DNA from: Bolinopsis microptera
Lineage: Eukaryota > Ctenophora > Tentaculata > Lobata > Bolinopsidae
Reading direction: 5' to 3'
Length of the DNA: 64,000 nt
Assembly: GCF_026151205.1 (NCBI RefSeq)
Contig: NC_087073.1
Coordinates: 2,399,501-2,463,500, forward strand
Positions 12,700 through 21,734 of this stretch are shown here, in pieces (position 1 is the stretch's first letter; every line of letters begins with the position of its first letter). Below the pieces are notes generated by a model, which worked only from the letters and a program-made list of their open reading frames with translations, was not told the origin of the DNA and did not search any database. The position numbers and the translations under genes are program-made.

Positions 12700-13030
12700 C
12701 TTTTCAATGAAACATTAAAGCCATTTGAAGTCTTTAAAAGGAAAACCATCACCTGTACCTGCCACTGAATATACGAGATCTATCAATTATGGTTTGAGTT
12801 TTGAATTTTCAAATCATTCAGTATCAAATCCAAAAAAGTCTACAAAACACCCCAAAAGTTGCATCATAATATACTAAATGTTGCTTCCATTATCTGTAGA
12901 AACATTCTTGAATTGTCATTCACCTCAAAAAGTGGACACCAAAAAGTGGACACCATTACATAGTAAAGAATGACGGCCCCAACGTAATGTGGCTCTTGCT
13001 ATGTGTTGGTTCAGCCGAATTAATTATTAT
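12700..13030. other. short intergenic region
   Basis: Contains the presumed 5' untranslated region and promoter of the minus-strand LRR gene. A direct repeat of a 14-base unit (AAAAAGTGGACACC) occurs twice around 12929-12957. Nothing else is recognised. Confidence 0.5.
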
Positions 13031-13403
13031 GTGAAATGAAATGAAATGAAATGAGGTATTTATATCCCGCTCATATGATTAACCAACAACACAAGGAAGG
13101 TGGTTAACCATGTCAGAGCGGCTGACTGTGAGTGATGTGAGCAAAAGTGTAAAAAGTGAACTAAAGTATAACTCAGCATAAGGCAAAGACAAAATTAAAA
13201 CATCTTTTATTGTAAACCACACTAAACTAAATAGAAGCATAAACCATACAGTACATGTAGGTATAATAAAGGTTAGTACAGTGACATAATCAATCAAGAA
13301 AGAATCAGATCCAAGTAAGTAAGAGATCAAGGCATAAAATGGAGTGCGGTAAAAAATAAAAGCCAATGTGTCTTGCAAAGTGAAGACAATGGAAAGAAAA
13401 ACA

Positions 13404-15956
13404 TCAGAACTGATTATATAAATGATTCTTTAACATTCGCTTGAAACAGTTGGTATCAGTGATACATCTCAACATCAGGGGAAGAGAGTTCCATGCAATC
13501 GGTGCATGGCTTGAGAAACGTCTGTCATCAACTTTGGATCTTTTATTCTTTGGTACCTTGAGCATGAGATGGTCATCAGGTCTCTTCGACCTGGTCATGG
13601 TCATGGTGTTTGAGAGTTCTTTATCCACTACATCCACATCCAGTAGTGCTTTGAGGTAATCAGGTGCAGTACCGTGAACTGATTTGTGGGTTAAAAGACA
13701 AACTTTAAAGAAGATTCGTTGGTCTATAGGGAGTATGTGGGCCTTCTTATAGAAGGGAACCAAGTCCGTGGTCCTCTCTTCTATGTTATAGATGAAACGA
13801 ACTGCCCCATTAAGGGTTGATCTAAGTTTGTTCAATCTGGTCTTGGGTAGATTCATGTAAAGAGAATTACAATAGTCTAATTTAGATATGACCAGTTGTT
13901 TCACCAGCATCAATTTAATGCCTTCATCAAGGTAACGACCAATGGTTCTTAGATTCATCATTGTCCAGCTGCATTTCCTTTTGACATTATTGATCTGTCT
14001 TTCCATATTTAGAGTTTCATCAAATTTGACACCCAGACTCTTCCAGCTGTCTCCTTTACACTCCGTAGGCAGAATTTCAGTGCTTCCAAATTGCAGTCTG
14101 ACACTGAGTTCACACTTTTTTAGAACATGGCTCTTTCCTAACACCAGTAGTTCTGTCTTTGTTTCGTTCAGTTTCATGTAGTTGTTCACCATCCATGCTT
14201 TTATCTCTGCAAGACATTTGTTTGTTCTGTCTTGGACATCAATAAACTGTACCACACGGTTTGGTTTAAATGAGATGTACAGTTGAGAATCATCTGCATA
14301 GAGCTGTATATCAAGACCATATTTGGCCGCAATTTTCTGGAGAGCTTTGATATAAAGGATGAAAAGAATAGGCCCCAAGAGTGATCCCTGGGGAACTCCA
14401 AACAGCAGCTCCAAGAAAGATGAAAGAGTATCATCAATCTTAACACAGAAGTGTCTTTTCTCAAGGTAGGACTTTATCCATTGCAGTGCACTTCCAGTAA
14501 TTCCATAGTCCTTCATAAGCTTTTCCAATAAGACTGTGTGGTCAATGGTATCAAATGCTGCACTTAAGTCGAGAAGTACAACTATAACAACATTCCCAGC
14601 TTCAATTTCTTTGTTTAGATCATCACACATTCTAACAAGTAATGTTTCACAGCTATGATTAGGGCGATATCCAGATTGGACTTTTGAGTAAAGGCTATGG
14701 TTCGTTAGATGGACATTAAGCTGGTTTAGTACAATTCTCTCTAGGATCTTAGAGAAGGCAGAAAGGTTAGACACTGGTCGATAGTTACTGAGAATATCAA
14801 CATCAGCATTTTCCTTCTTCAAAGTCGGTTTGATGACTGCTTTCTTCATATCTGAGGGAAAGACCCCAGTCTTCAAGGATGAGTTCAATACATGAAGTAA
14901 AAAAGGTGTTAGTTCATCGACACAGTTTTTTAAGAGAAATGCTGGGATCGGATCCAAGCAGCAGAACTTGTTGGACATCTTTGATACCAGGTCTTTGAGT
15001 TCATCAGCTGTTATCTCAGAGAAATTATCAAAGATGCAGTCTTTATCAAGAACAGGATCTTTGTCTTTGTCTTTGTCTTTGTCTTTGTCTTTGTCTTTGT
15101 CTTTGTCTTTGTCTTTGTCTTTGTCTTTGTCTTTGTCTTTGTCTTTGTCTTTGTCTTTGTCTTTGTCTATATCTTTGTCTTTGTCTTTGTCTTTGTCTTT
15201 GTCTTTATCTTTGTCTTTGTCTTTGTCTTTGTCTTTGTCTTTGTCTTTGTCTTTGTTTACATCTTTGTCTTTGTCTTTGTTTATATCTTTGCTTTTGTCT
15301 TTGTCTTTGTCTTTGTCTTTGTCTTTGTCTTTGTCTTTGTCTTTGTCTTTGTCTTTGTCTTTGTCTTTGTCTTTGTCTTTGTCTTTGTCTTTGTCTTTTC
15401 CTTCCTTCTCAATGGCTTGTCTGATGGTTGCAACCTTTTCAGCGAAGAAATCTTTGAAATCTTCTGACAGTTTCACAGGATCCTTGTAGTTTGGAAGGTT
15501 TTGGGTGTCATTTCCTAAAAGCCTGTTGACTTTTTTGTACAACGCTTTAGTATCCCCTGAAGAGGACCTAAGAGAGGTTTTGTGGTGAGCGCATCTTTTG
15601 ACAAACTCTAGTCGGGAAAACTCATCTCTTAGCTTAACATAATCCGATCTCAGGTACTCAGATCTTGCACTGTCTATATCATCAACTTTATCTTTTCTCC
15701 ACGCACGTTCAGCAGTTCTTCTCTTTCGCCTGAGAATACGAAGTTCCAGGTCTAACCAAGGCATTGGCTTCTTAGTAATCTTCTTTTTTATGTAAGGACA
15801 GTGTTTATCCATTAACTGAGTGAGCACGGTGTTGTAAAGGACAACAGCATCATTCGGAGACATGTCTTTAGGGAAGTTTGTCAGTTTTGAAATTAAAATA
15901 TCTTCTTTAAACTGTTCTGTATCAATTAAATTAAAGTGGGGAAGTTGGTCGTTTAG
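13404..15956 (-). CDS. LINE A ORF2, reverse transcriptase part
   Basis: The open frame runs about 850 codons from the foldback junction to its stop. RT blocks in order: LDLSAAFDTIDH (finger/palm), FGVPQGSLLGPILFILYI, the catalytic LYADDSQLYISF (near 14285-14310), a thumb region with KSLGVKFDETL, and the C-terminal APIAWNSLPLMLRC block. The first roughly 40 codons of the longest frame come from the foldback element and are not RT. A Lys-Asp run of about 110 residues encoded by the hexanucleotide array lies between the N-terminal linker and the RT palm. Apart from the insertion the frame is intact, which suggests recent activity of this family. Confidence 0.9.
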   Translation of the reverse strand, partial: LNDQLPHFNLIDTEQFKEDILISKLTNFPKDMSPNDAVVLYNTVLTQLMDKHCPYIKKKITKKPMPWLDLELRILRRKRRTAERAWRKDKVDDIDSARSEYLRSDYVKLRDEFSRLEFVKRCAHHKTSLRSSSGDTKALYKKVNRLLGNDTQNLPNYKDPVKLSEDFKDFFAEKVATIRQAIEKEGKDKDKDKDKDKDKDKDKDKDKDKDKDKDKDKDKDKSKDINKDKDKDVNKDKDKDKDKDKDKDKDKDKDKDKDKDKDIDKDKDKDKDKDKDKDKDKDKDKDKDKDKDKDKDKDKDPVLDKDCIFDNFSEITADELKDLVSKMSNKFCCLDPIPAFLLKNCVDELTPFLLHVLNSSLKTGVFPSDMKKAVIKPTLKKENADVDILSNYRPVSNLSAFSKILERIVLNQLNVHLTNHSLYSKVQSGYRPNHSCETLLVRMCDDLNKEIEAGNVVIVVLLDLSAAFDTIDHTVLLEKLMKDYGITGSALQWIKSYLEKRHFCVKIDDTLSSFLELLFGVPQGSLLGPILFILYIKALQKIAAKYGLDIQLYADDSQLYISFKPNRVVQFIDVQDRTNKCLAEIKAWMVNNYMKLNETKTELLVLGKSHVLKKCELSVRLQFGSTEILPTECKGDSWKSLGVKFDETLNMERQINNVKRKCSWTMMNLRTIGRYLDEGIKLMLVKQLVISKLDYCNSLYMNLPKTRLNKLRSTLNGAVRFIYNIEERTTDLVPFYKKAHILPIDQRIFFKVCLLTHKSVHGTAPDYLKALLDVDVVDKELSNTMTMTRSKRPDDHLMLKVPKNKRSKVDDRRFSSHAPIAWNSLPLMLRCITDTNCFKRMLKNHLYNQF
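15059..15397 (-). repeat. hexanucleotide expansion encoding (Lys-Asp)n inside LINE ORF2
   Basis: About 56 near-perfect units of GACAAA on the minus strand (TTTGTC on the plus strand), with a few interruptions giving Ile, Ser, Asn or Val. Because the unit is six bases the ORF2 frame is kept across the whole array. The plus strand therefore reads as a long Leu-Ser run, which is a shadow and not a gene. Confidence 0.95.
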
Positions 15957-17083
15957 CTCCGGACAGTCTATGCAACGTCTATGCAACGTCCGTGCAACAA
16001 CAAAAGAACCGTCTATGCAACGTCTATGCAACGTCCCTGCACAATGAACACTCTATGCACACTCCCTGCACGGTCAGTCTATGCAACGTCTATGCAACGT
16101 CTATGCAACGTCCCTGCACAGTACCATATGAACACCGGCTACTAGCCGGCTACTAGCCGGCTAGTAGCCACTTTTGTAATAACAGCTCCTCAACTTCACA
16201 TTAACAACCGGCTACTAACCGGCACTTGAAAAGTGGTCACTAGCCGGCTACTAACCGGCTACTAGCCGGCTAGTGACCACAAAGTGGCTACTAACCGGCT
16301 ACTAAGCGGTCACTAGCCGGCTATTAGCCGAGCTCTAAAGCAGACCTATTAGTAGCCGGTTCTAAACCGGCTACTAGCCGGCACTTGAAAAGCGGTCACT
16401 AGCCGGCTACTAACCGGCTACTAACCGGCTAGTAACCACCAAGTGGCTACTAACCGGCTACTAACCGGTCACTAGCCGGCTCTAAAGCAGACCTATTAGT
16501 AGCCGGTTCTAAACCGGCTACTAGCCGGCACTTGAAAAGCGGTCACTCGCCGGCTACTAACCGGCTACTAACCGGCTAGTAACCACCAAGTGGCTACTAA
16601 CCGTTAGTAGCCGGTTAGTAGCCGGCTAGTGACCGCTTTCTAAGTGCCGGCTAGTAGCCGGTTTGGAACCGGCTACTAGTAGGTCTGCTTTAGAGCTCGG
16701 CTAATAGCCGGCTAGTGACCGCTTAGTAGCCGGTTAGTAGCCACTTTGTGGTCACTAGCCGGCTAGTAGCCGGTTAGTAGCCGGCTAGTGACCACTTTTC
16801 AAGTGCCGGTTAGTAGCCGGTTGGTAATGTGAAGTTGAGGAGCTGTTATTACAAAAGTGGCTACTAGCCGGCTAGTAGCCGGTGTTCATATGGTACTGTG
16901 CAGGGACGTTGCATAGACGTTGCATAGACGTTGCATAGACGTTGCATAGACTGACCGTGCAGGGAGTGTGCATAGAGTGTTCATTGTGCAGGGACGTTGC
17001 ATAGACGTTGCATAGACGGTTCTTTTGTTGTTGCATGGACGTTGCATAGACGTTGCATAGACTGTCCGGAGCTAAACGACCAA
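15945..17083. mobile_element. foldback-like palindromic element built from 11-bp repeats
   Basis: A long imperfect palindrome centred near 16510. Outer arms carry direct copies of an 11-bp unit (GTCTATGCAAC on the left, its complement on the right). Inner arms carry a different 11-bp unit (CCGGCTACTAA and variants). Both arms also share single-copy blocks, such as the one with AACAGCTCCTCAACTTCACA. No protein is encoded. It splits the LINE endonuclease from its RT. The outermost 16 bases, including LINE-like sequence (TTGGTCGTTTAGCTCC), are present at both ends in inverted orientation, so the insertion is not a simple one with a direct target duplication. Confidence 0.85.
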
Positions 17084-17699
17084 GTTGCCGAAGTCAGTTT
17101 TTCCTTGAAGGATCGGTTAGTCACTACAAGATCTAGGGTTCCACCTTGGTCATGGGTTGGTTCAAGGGGAACGTGTTGGTATAGATCATACTCCTCCAGG
17201 ATTTGGTAGAGCTTCTTTGGGTAGTGTTCTTCAGGCTTTTCCATGTGAAAGTTGAAATCTCCAGCAATGATGGGGAAGCCAGGTTTGACTGTGAGGTCTT
17301 TAAGGTAGTCTTCGAATTCTTCTAAAAAGGCACACTCCGTGTACCGAGCCTTCTTGGTATAAGGAGGCCGATACAAGTTCACAAGTCTCACAATATCTTG
17401 TTGAGATTGTAGCAGTGATTCCATCACTTGGAAGGATTTGTACTTCATGACCTTACTATTACACTTTAACTGGAGCACATCACAAAATAGCATAGCTATA
17501 CCTCCTCCTCCTCTGTGTTTTCTTGGATCCGAGAGTATATTCCAACCAAGGTCTTTGATCTCCTTTATCTTAGCTGTGTTTCCATCACGAAAGAAAGTTT
17601 CTTGTACAAAACAGATGTCACAATCAACTTCTTGAAGATGCTCTAACACTCCGACTGTTTTGTTCACTAGGGATCTAACATTGAACGTTCCAATCCTTA
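17084..17699 (-). CDS. LINE A ORF2, apurinic-type endonuclease part (truncated)
   Basis: Exo-endo-phosphatase domain starting with RIGTFNVRSL, immediately overlapping the ORF1 stop in another frame. Visible blocks are CFVQETFF (catalytic Glu), VNLYRPP, AGDFNFH and QGGTLDLVV. The frame runs straight into the foldback element after KEKLTSA, so the usual C-terminal S-D-H block is absent. This domain would nick target DNA to prime reverse transcription. Confidence 0.85.
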
Positions 17700-19007
17700 A
17701 ACTCTTCCTAGGCGTAGTTTGGTCTCCTTTGTCTTCTGTATGTACCAGTTTTTTGCATTCTCACATCCTGCTGTCCTATTCATTATTCCAGTCCGTTCTC
17801 TTACATACGAGGGACATAGGTTATCAGAGGCTTTATGGGTCTTTGCTGAGTTCTTCTCCGAGTGTTTACTACTTTTGGCGCAGTTAGAGCACTTTATCTT
17901 TTTTACATTATTTTCACTCTTGTTATTACAATCTTTCGACTTGTGGCTTCCTGCACAGAAGAAACATGTTGGGTCTTTATCTTTGGCTTTACAGTACATG
18001 GAATTGGCCATGTGACCAAATTCCTGGCAGTGATAACATTGAATGACATGAATTCGGTCTGTGACATGGTGTTCCCTGAGGTCAATGTGTATATAGTCTC
18101 TGTTTTGTCTGATTAACTCACGCATTGCTGCAGTGACACGGATGACAGCCGATTTCTCAATCTCATCGAAGAAAACCACTTTTACTGCATCGTCTTTTCC
18201 AGAAGAGGACTTCAGTATTTCATTCTTTTCCAAAAGTTTCTCTAGCAATGTCTCCTTGTTTGTGATGTCAGAGGGAATATTCCGAATAGACAATTTGGGG
18301 TCCAACTTCTTTCCTGGTTCGGATTTTGATGATACTTTGTATTTATCTTGAGATTTAAATACTGTCTCAGCTTTCTGAAGTTGATCCCTGGTCACAAACT
18401 TGAAAGTTGCAGTATTTCCGGACACTGTATAGTTCTTCACTGGGTTGACTTTAAGGGAACCTTTCATTTCCTTTTCATCCTCCTTTGTAATGGGTTCTTC
18501 AGAACTCCCAGTCTTTTTCTCCACTGTGAGAATGTGTTTTTCTGCGAGCTTCGTTTCTTCTTGAGTCTTCTTTTCTTTGGGTAGTGTTGCCACCACTGAA
18601 GTCAATAAATCGGGTAGTATTGTAGGGAGTACTTCTGCTAGTACCTCTTTGAGCTGTGTCTTTATAATTTCTTTGAAATCTGGTGATTCCTGTTTGGTAG
18701 AAGTTGTGGCTTGTTTTGCTCCTAGAACAGTTTTTGTTAGTTGAAGAGCATTTTTGGAGAAAGTGTAAATATCCTGGATAACGACAAGCATGTCTGGTTT
18801 GGTAAATGTACCTAAAAGGTCCCCACTAGCTGCGGATTCAATAGTTATCTTAATCTTATTATCTTTATCATCTTTCTTACCTTTAAACTTCAGTGTATTG
18901 CAGTTTATCTTTTCCAATTGTTCCTCCATCTTTTTCAGGTCCAACTCCATCTTTTCCATGTTAAACACCCTGCTACAAAGATCAAGGACCGAAAGACAAA
19001 ATGACAA
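17697..19007 (-). CDS. LINE A ORF1, gag-like RNA-binding protein
   Basis: About 436 codons. The N-terminal third is Lys/Glu rich with predicted coiled coil (MELDLKKMEEQLEK). The middle resembles an RRM-like segment (LSIRNIPSDI to VIRVTAAMREL). The C-terminus holds zinc knuckles: CYHCQEFGHMANSMYC (C-x2-C-x4-H-x4-C), then CFFCAGSHKSKDC, and a looser third cluster CSNC. Such ORF1 proteins bind LINE RNA. A second in-frame ATG near 18961 is an equally good start. Confidence 0.85.
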   Translation of the reverse strand: MSFCLSVLDLCSRVFNMEKMELDLKKMEEQLEKINCNTLKFKGKKDDKDNKIKITIESAASGDLLGTFTKPDMLVVIQDIYTFSKNALQLTKTVLGAKQATTSTKQESPDFKEIIKTQLKEVLAEVLPTILPDLLTSVVATLPKEKKTQEETKLAEKHILTVEKKTGSSEEPITKEDEKEMKGSLKVNPVKNYTVSGNTATFKFVTRDQLQKAETVFKSQDKYKVSSKSEPGKKLDPKLSIRNIPSDITNKETLLEKLLEKNEILKSSSGKDDAVKVVFFDEIEKSAVIRVTAAMRELIRQNRDYIHIDLREHHVTDRIHVIQCYHCQEFGHMANSMYCKAKDKDPTCFFCAGSHKSKDCNNKSENNVKKIKCSNCAKSSKHSEKNSAKTHKASDNLCPSYVRERTGIMNRTAGCENAKNWYIQKTKETKLRLGRV

Positions 19008-19110
19008 ATTGTCAGTTCTTAAAAAAACTAAACAACTGCTTTGTAATAATTCGATACCTCAAATTATTTGTTATATAGTAGTGTTGAAAGATTTAAAACT
19101 AATGTAATCA

Positions 19111-20190
19111 AGTTTTTTTCCCTTTTAGTTAGTTGTCATTCGGCCAAACATTAAGCAACTTATATTGCAGTACCATTTATCAATTAGTATATCAAAATAT
19201 GTCATTGTGATTTTGCATGGCTGAAATGTAACGCTAGATTTATATATATAATAATTAATTGAATTTTCAAATTAAAAAAAAAAACTAGCCCATTAGTGGA
19301 AGGCGCAGGTTATTTCACCACCGAAAGCACATCCAATTTGATACATTACATATGAAATATGTCTATTTAACAGAAATATGTCTATAACAGCAATGCATGC
19401 AATTTGAGGAGTGTGCTTTCGGCGGAAACATAACATGCGTCTTAGTAGAAGTTCATAACACTTGGTGATTGGAAAAATTGGTGCATAGTTCACAGGTGGA
19501 ATGAAAAACCTGCATAGTTCACAGGTGGAATTAAACGGGGGGGAAATGAGTAAGCTACAAGTCAGTCACAAATGGGAATTGATTCCATCGAAAGGTGTGA
19601 TAAAGAAAATGTCTTATATACACTCGCCGTCCTAACTTTACTCACTCTACTCACGTCCGACAATGGCGTTTCTCTTGTGGCTAATATGAGCATACAAATG
19701 ACATTTATACATCGTGCAGAATCACCAAAAGTCTATAAATGTGTAAAAAGAGATTGCACGAAATTGCCTATAGCGCTCGATTCCAAAAGTCTAATTAAAT
19801 GCAGACCGGCGGAAATACGCGCGGCGTGAATAAAATATTATTTTTATTTGAACCGAATTTTTCGGCTAAAATTAACTAAACATTTTTTCTTTTATATAAT
19901 AACAGTGTAACTATAAAATATTTTTAATAAAAGAGTGACATTGACGGTTAAAATGCAAAAATTACACCATTTTTTTCGTTTTTTCGGAGTTTTGATCTAA
20001 AAAATGAAATATTACAGGGGTTCATATTTGTTGTGCAGTTCATTTTATAATTAAATTCAATTAGATTTATAATGTAAGTATTTTGGAACAAGATAACTTA
20101 TTCAAAAAATTGGAAATAATTATTTTTATTTTGGCCAATATACGGCGCGCGGTTTTTGTGATTGAACCAGGGAGACTTATTCCAGTCATA
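19111..20190. other. AT-rich spacer, no gene recognised
   Basis: Very AT-rich with scattered homopolymers. An imperfect inverted repeat around 19320-19345 and 19395-19425 (sharing GTGCTTTCGG) and a short direct repeat (GCATAGTTCACAGGTGGAAT near 19483 and 19513) could be remnants of a small non-autonomous element. No coding potential is seen. Confidence 0.5.
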
Positions 20191-20690
20191 ACGTAAAAGT
20201 AAAGTAAAATATAAATTATGACATAACATCATCACTATAAACGTCTACAAAGTTTCATTGCACTACATGGAAAAATATACAGTGACTATTTCTTCATCAA
20301 ATTTAAAAGTAATAATTTATCAAATATTAATTATAAATAACAACATCATTAAAAAATGTTTAATTTATTCATACTTCCCAGTGGAGTAAAGATTTATAAA
20401 ACGTTTCTTTGCTACATAAGGTCTAAGGATGAAACCAAAAATAATCATTGTGTTTTTCCTTATTTCTGACACATTTAGAAATCATATCCTTTTTAAAACT
20501 TTCCAATCCAATTTTAAAACTCAAAACTGTCTGCAAGCAGTTCTTTACCTCCGAAGGGAGTTTGTTCCAATAAGGAACAACCCGCTCTGGAAGAAAAGAA
20601 CACTGAAGATTCTTGACTTTTGTCACACTCTTACTACATCTATTGGATGAAACCAGATTAAGACCTGATCTGCTTGGTCATGATGATTGC
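20191..20690 (-). mobile_element. LINE B 3' fragment
   Basis: The minus strand encodes the C-terminal end of a LINE reverse transcriptase (SFLPERVVPYWNKLPSEVKN and NKEKHNDYFWFHP). It matches the end of the larger LINE B copy at 44464-44800. The 3' end carries TTTAC-type repeats like the copies at 40962 and 44285. It is 5'-truncated. Confidence 0.8.
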
Positions 20691-21734
20691 AGTTTTTAGC
20701 ATCTATAGTCTCTCAAACAACATATCAAGGGGTTCCCTGTTCAGTTTCTTCGTTGTATTATGTAGGGGCCGTATGTGCAGTGTGCACGTATTTTGTCGTA
20801 TTACGATAGAATACAGCTTGTTATGTATTTAACTAGCCACTAAATGCAATGTTAGCTCTGATAAATCACATTTACTTGCACGAACCGGCATATCACGGTT
20901 TAATTGAATAAATGTCAGGGAAAGAAGAAGCCCGGTATATTGGGGTTACTGGTATGGAGAGGCCCTGTAAAGAGTTTAACTCAGTAGAAATTAAACATAT
21001 AAAAAGAAGTTTGATTTGAACCGGGACCAGGTTGAGTGCCCTTTTTCATTCTTGAAAGCGTAGGTCATAGCCAATGACCCAGAAAATGAGACCACATTTT
21101 GGGGAGACTAGTTGGTGATGTTTCTTCATAAAGATAACAATATTTTAAGAGACTTCAAGTGAGAAATGCAAGTGGGTATTAGTAAACAAATTGTAAAATG
21201 AATTTATAATACTGAGTGCAGAGTGGAAGGAGCTCAATACAAAGGACAGTGTTAATAATTTAGCCCAGCTCACAGGAGCACACGAAATTTGGCGAAAGAT
21301 TTTGTACAAGGACTCTTTTAAGGGCTGAATTTATTTTGTTGAAGAAGTAAATGTATTAAGTGGCTACAGCAAGCTGATGGTAATTTAAAGAACTGTTGTG
21401 GTTAAGGTTACTTAAGATTTTTTTTCCTTTGGAAGGTTAATATCATGCATCTGGTGAGAAAATGTGAATCTTCTCTGCCCAATTTTTATGTATTTCGAAT
21501 TTTTTGGAATAATCTGGTAAACAAAAGATGCAATGGTATGAACTTCCTTGGTATGAACTTCCATTACATAGTAACTATATTACAAAATGTCGATAACTGT
21601 CAACCATTTAGATTAATAAGTATTGCTGTAACTACGAAACTAATATTTAACTTGAATTTTAACTTATAAAAATTGAAAGTTTGCTCAAACAAATAGATTT
21701 CTGATTAACTGTTCATTATTAGTAGAATTAGAAT
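20691..21734. other. intergenic region upstream of LRRC71
   Basis: No exon recognised. The last few hundred bases presumably include the LRRC71 promoter and 5' untranslated region; no TATA box or other site stands out. Confidence 0.4.

Larger units (their letters stand above)
13031..19110 (-). mobile_element. CR1/L2-like non-LTR retrotransposon (LINE A), nearly full length, interrupted by a foldback element
   Basis: On the minus strand the order is ORF1 (gag-like with zinc knuckles), an apurinic-type endonuclease, reverse transcriptase, a 3' untranslated region and a terminal microsatellite of ATTTC units (13031-13055 region). This is the standard layout of CR1/L2-type LINEs. The RT tail with PIAWNSLP and the LSAAFDTIDH block also point to that clade. 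The 5' limit is approximate, since I could not find a target-site duplication. A 1.1 kb foldback element sits between endonuclease and RT, so this copy cannot make a normal ORF2. Confidence 0.85.

Noticed and set aside
14968-15489. Plus-strand Leu-Ser repeat protein
   Set aside because: Complement of the hexanucleotide array within the LINE reverse-transcriptase frame.
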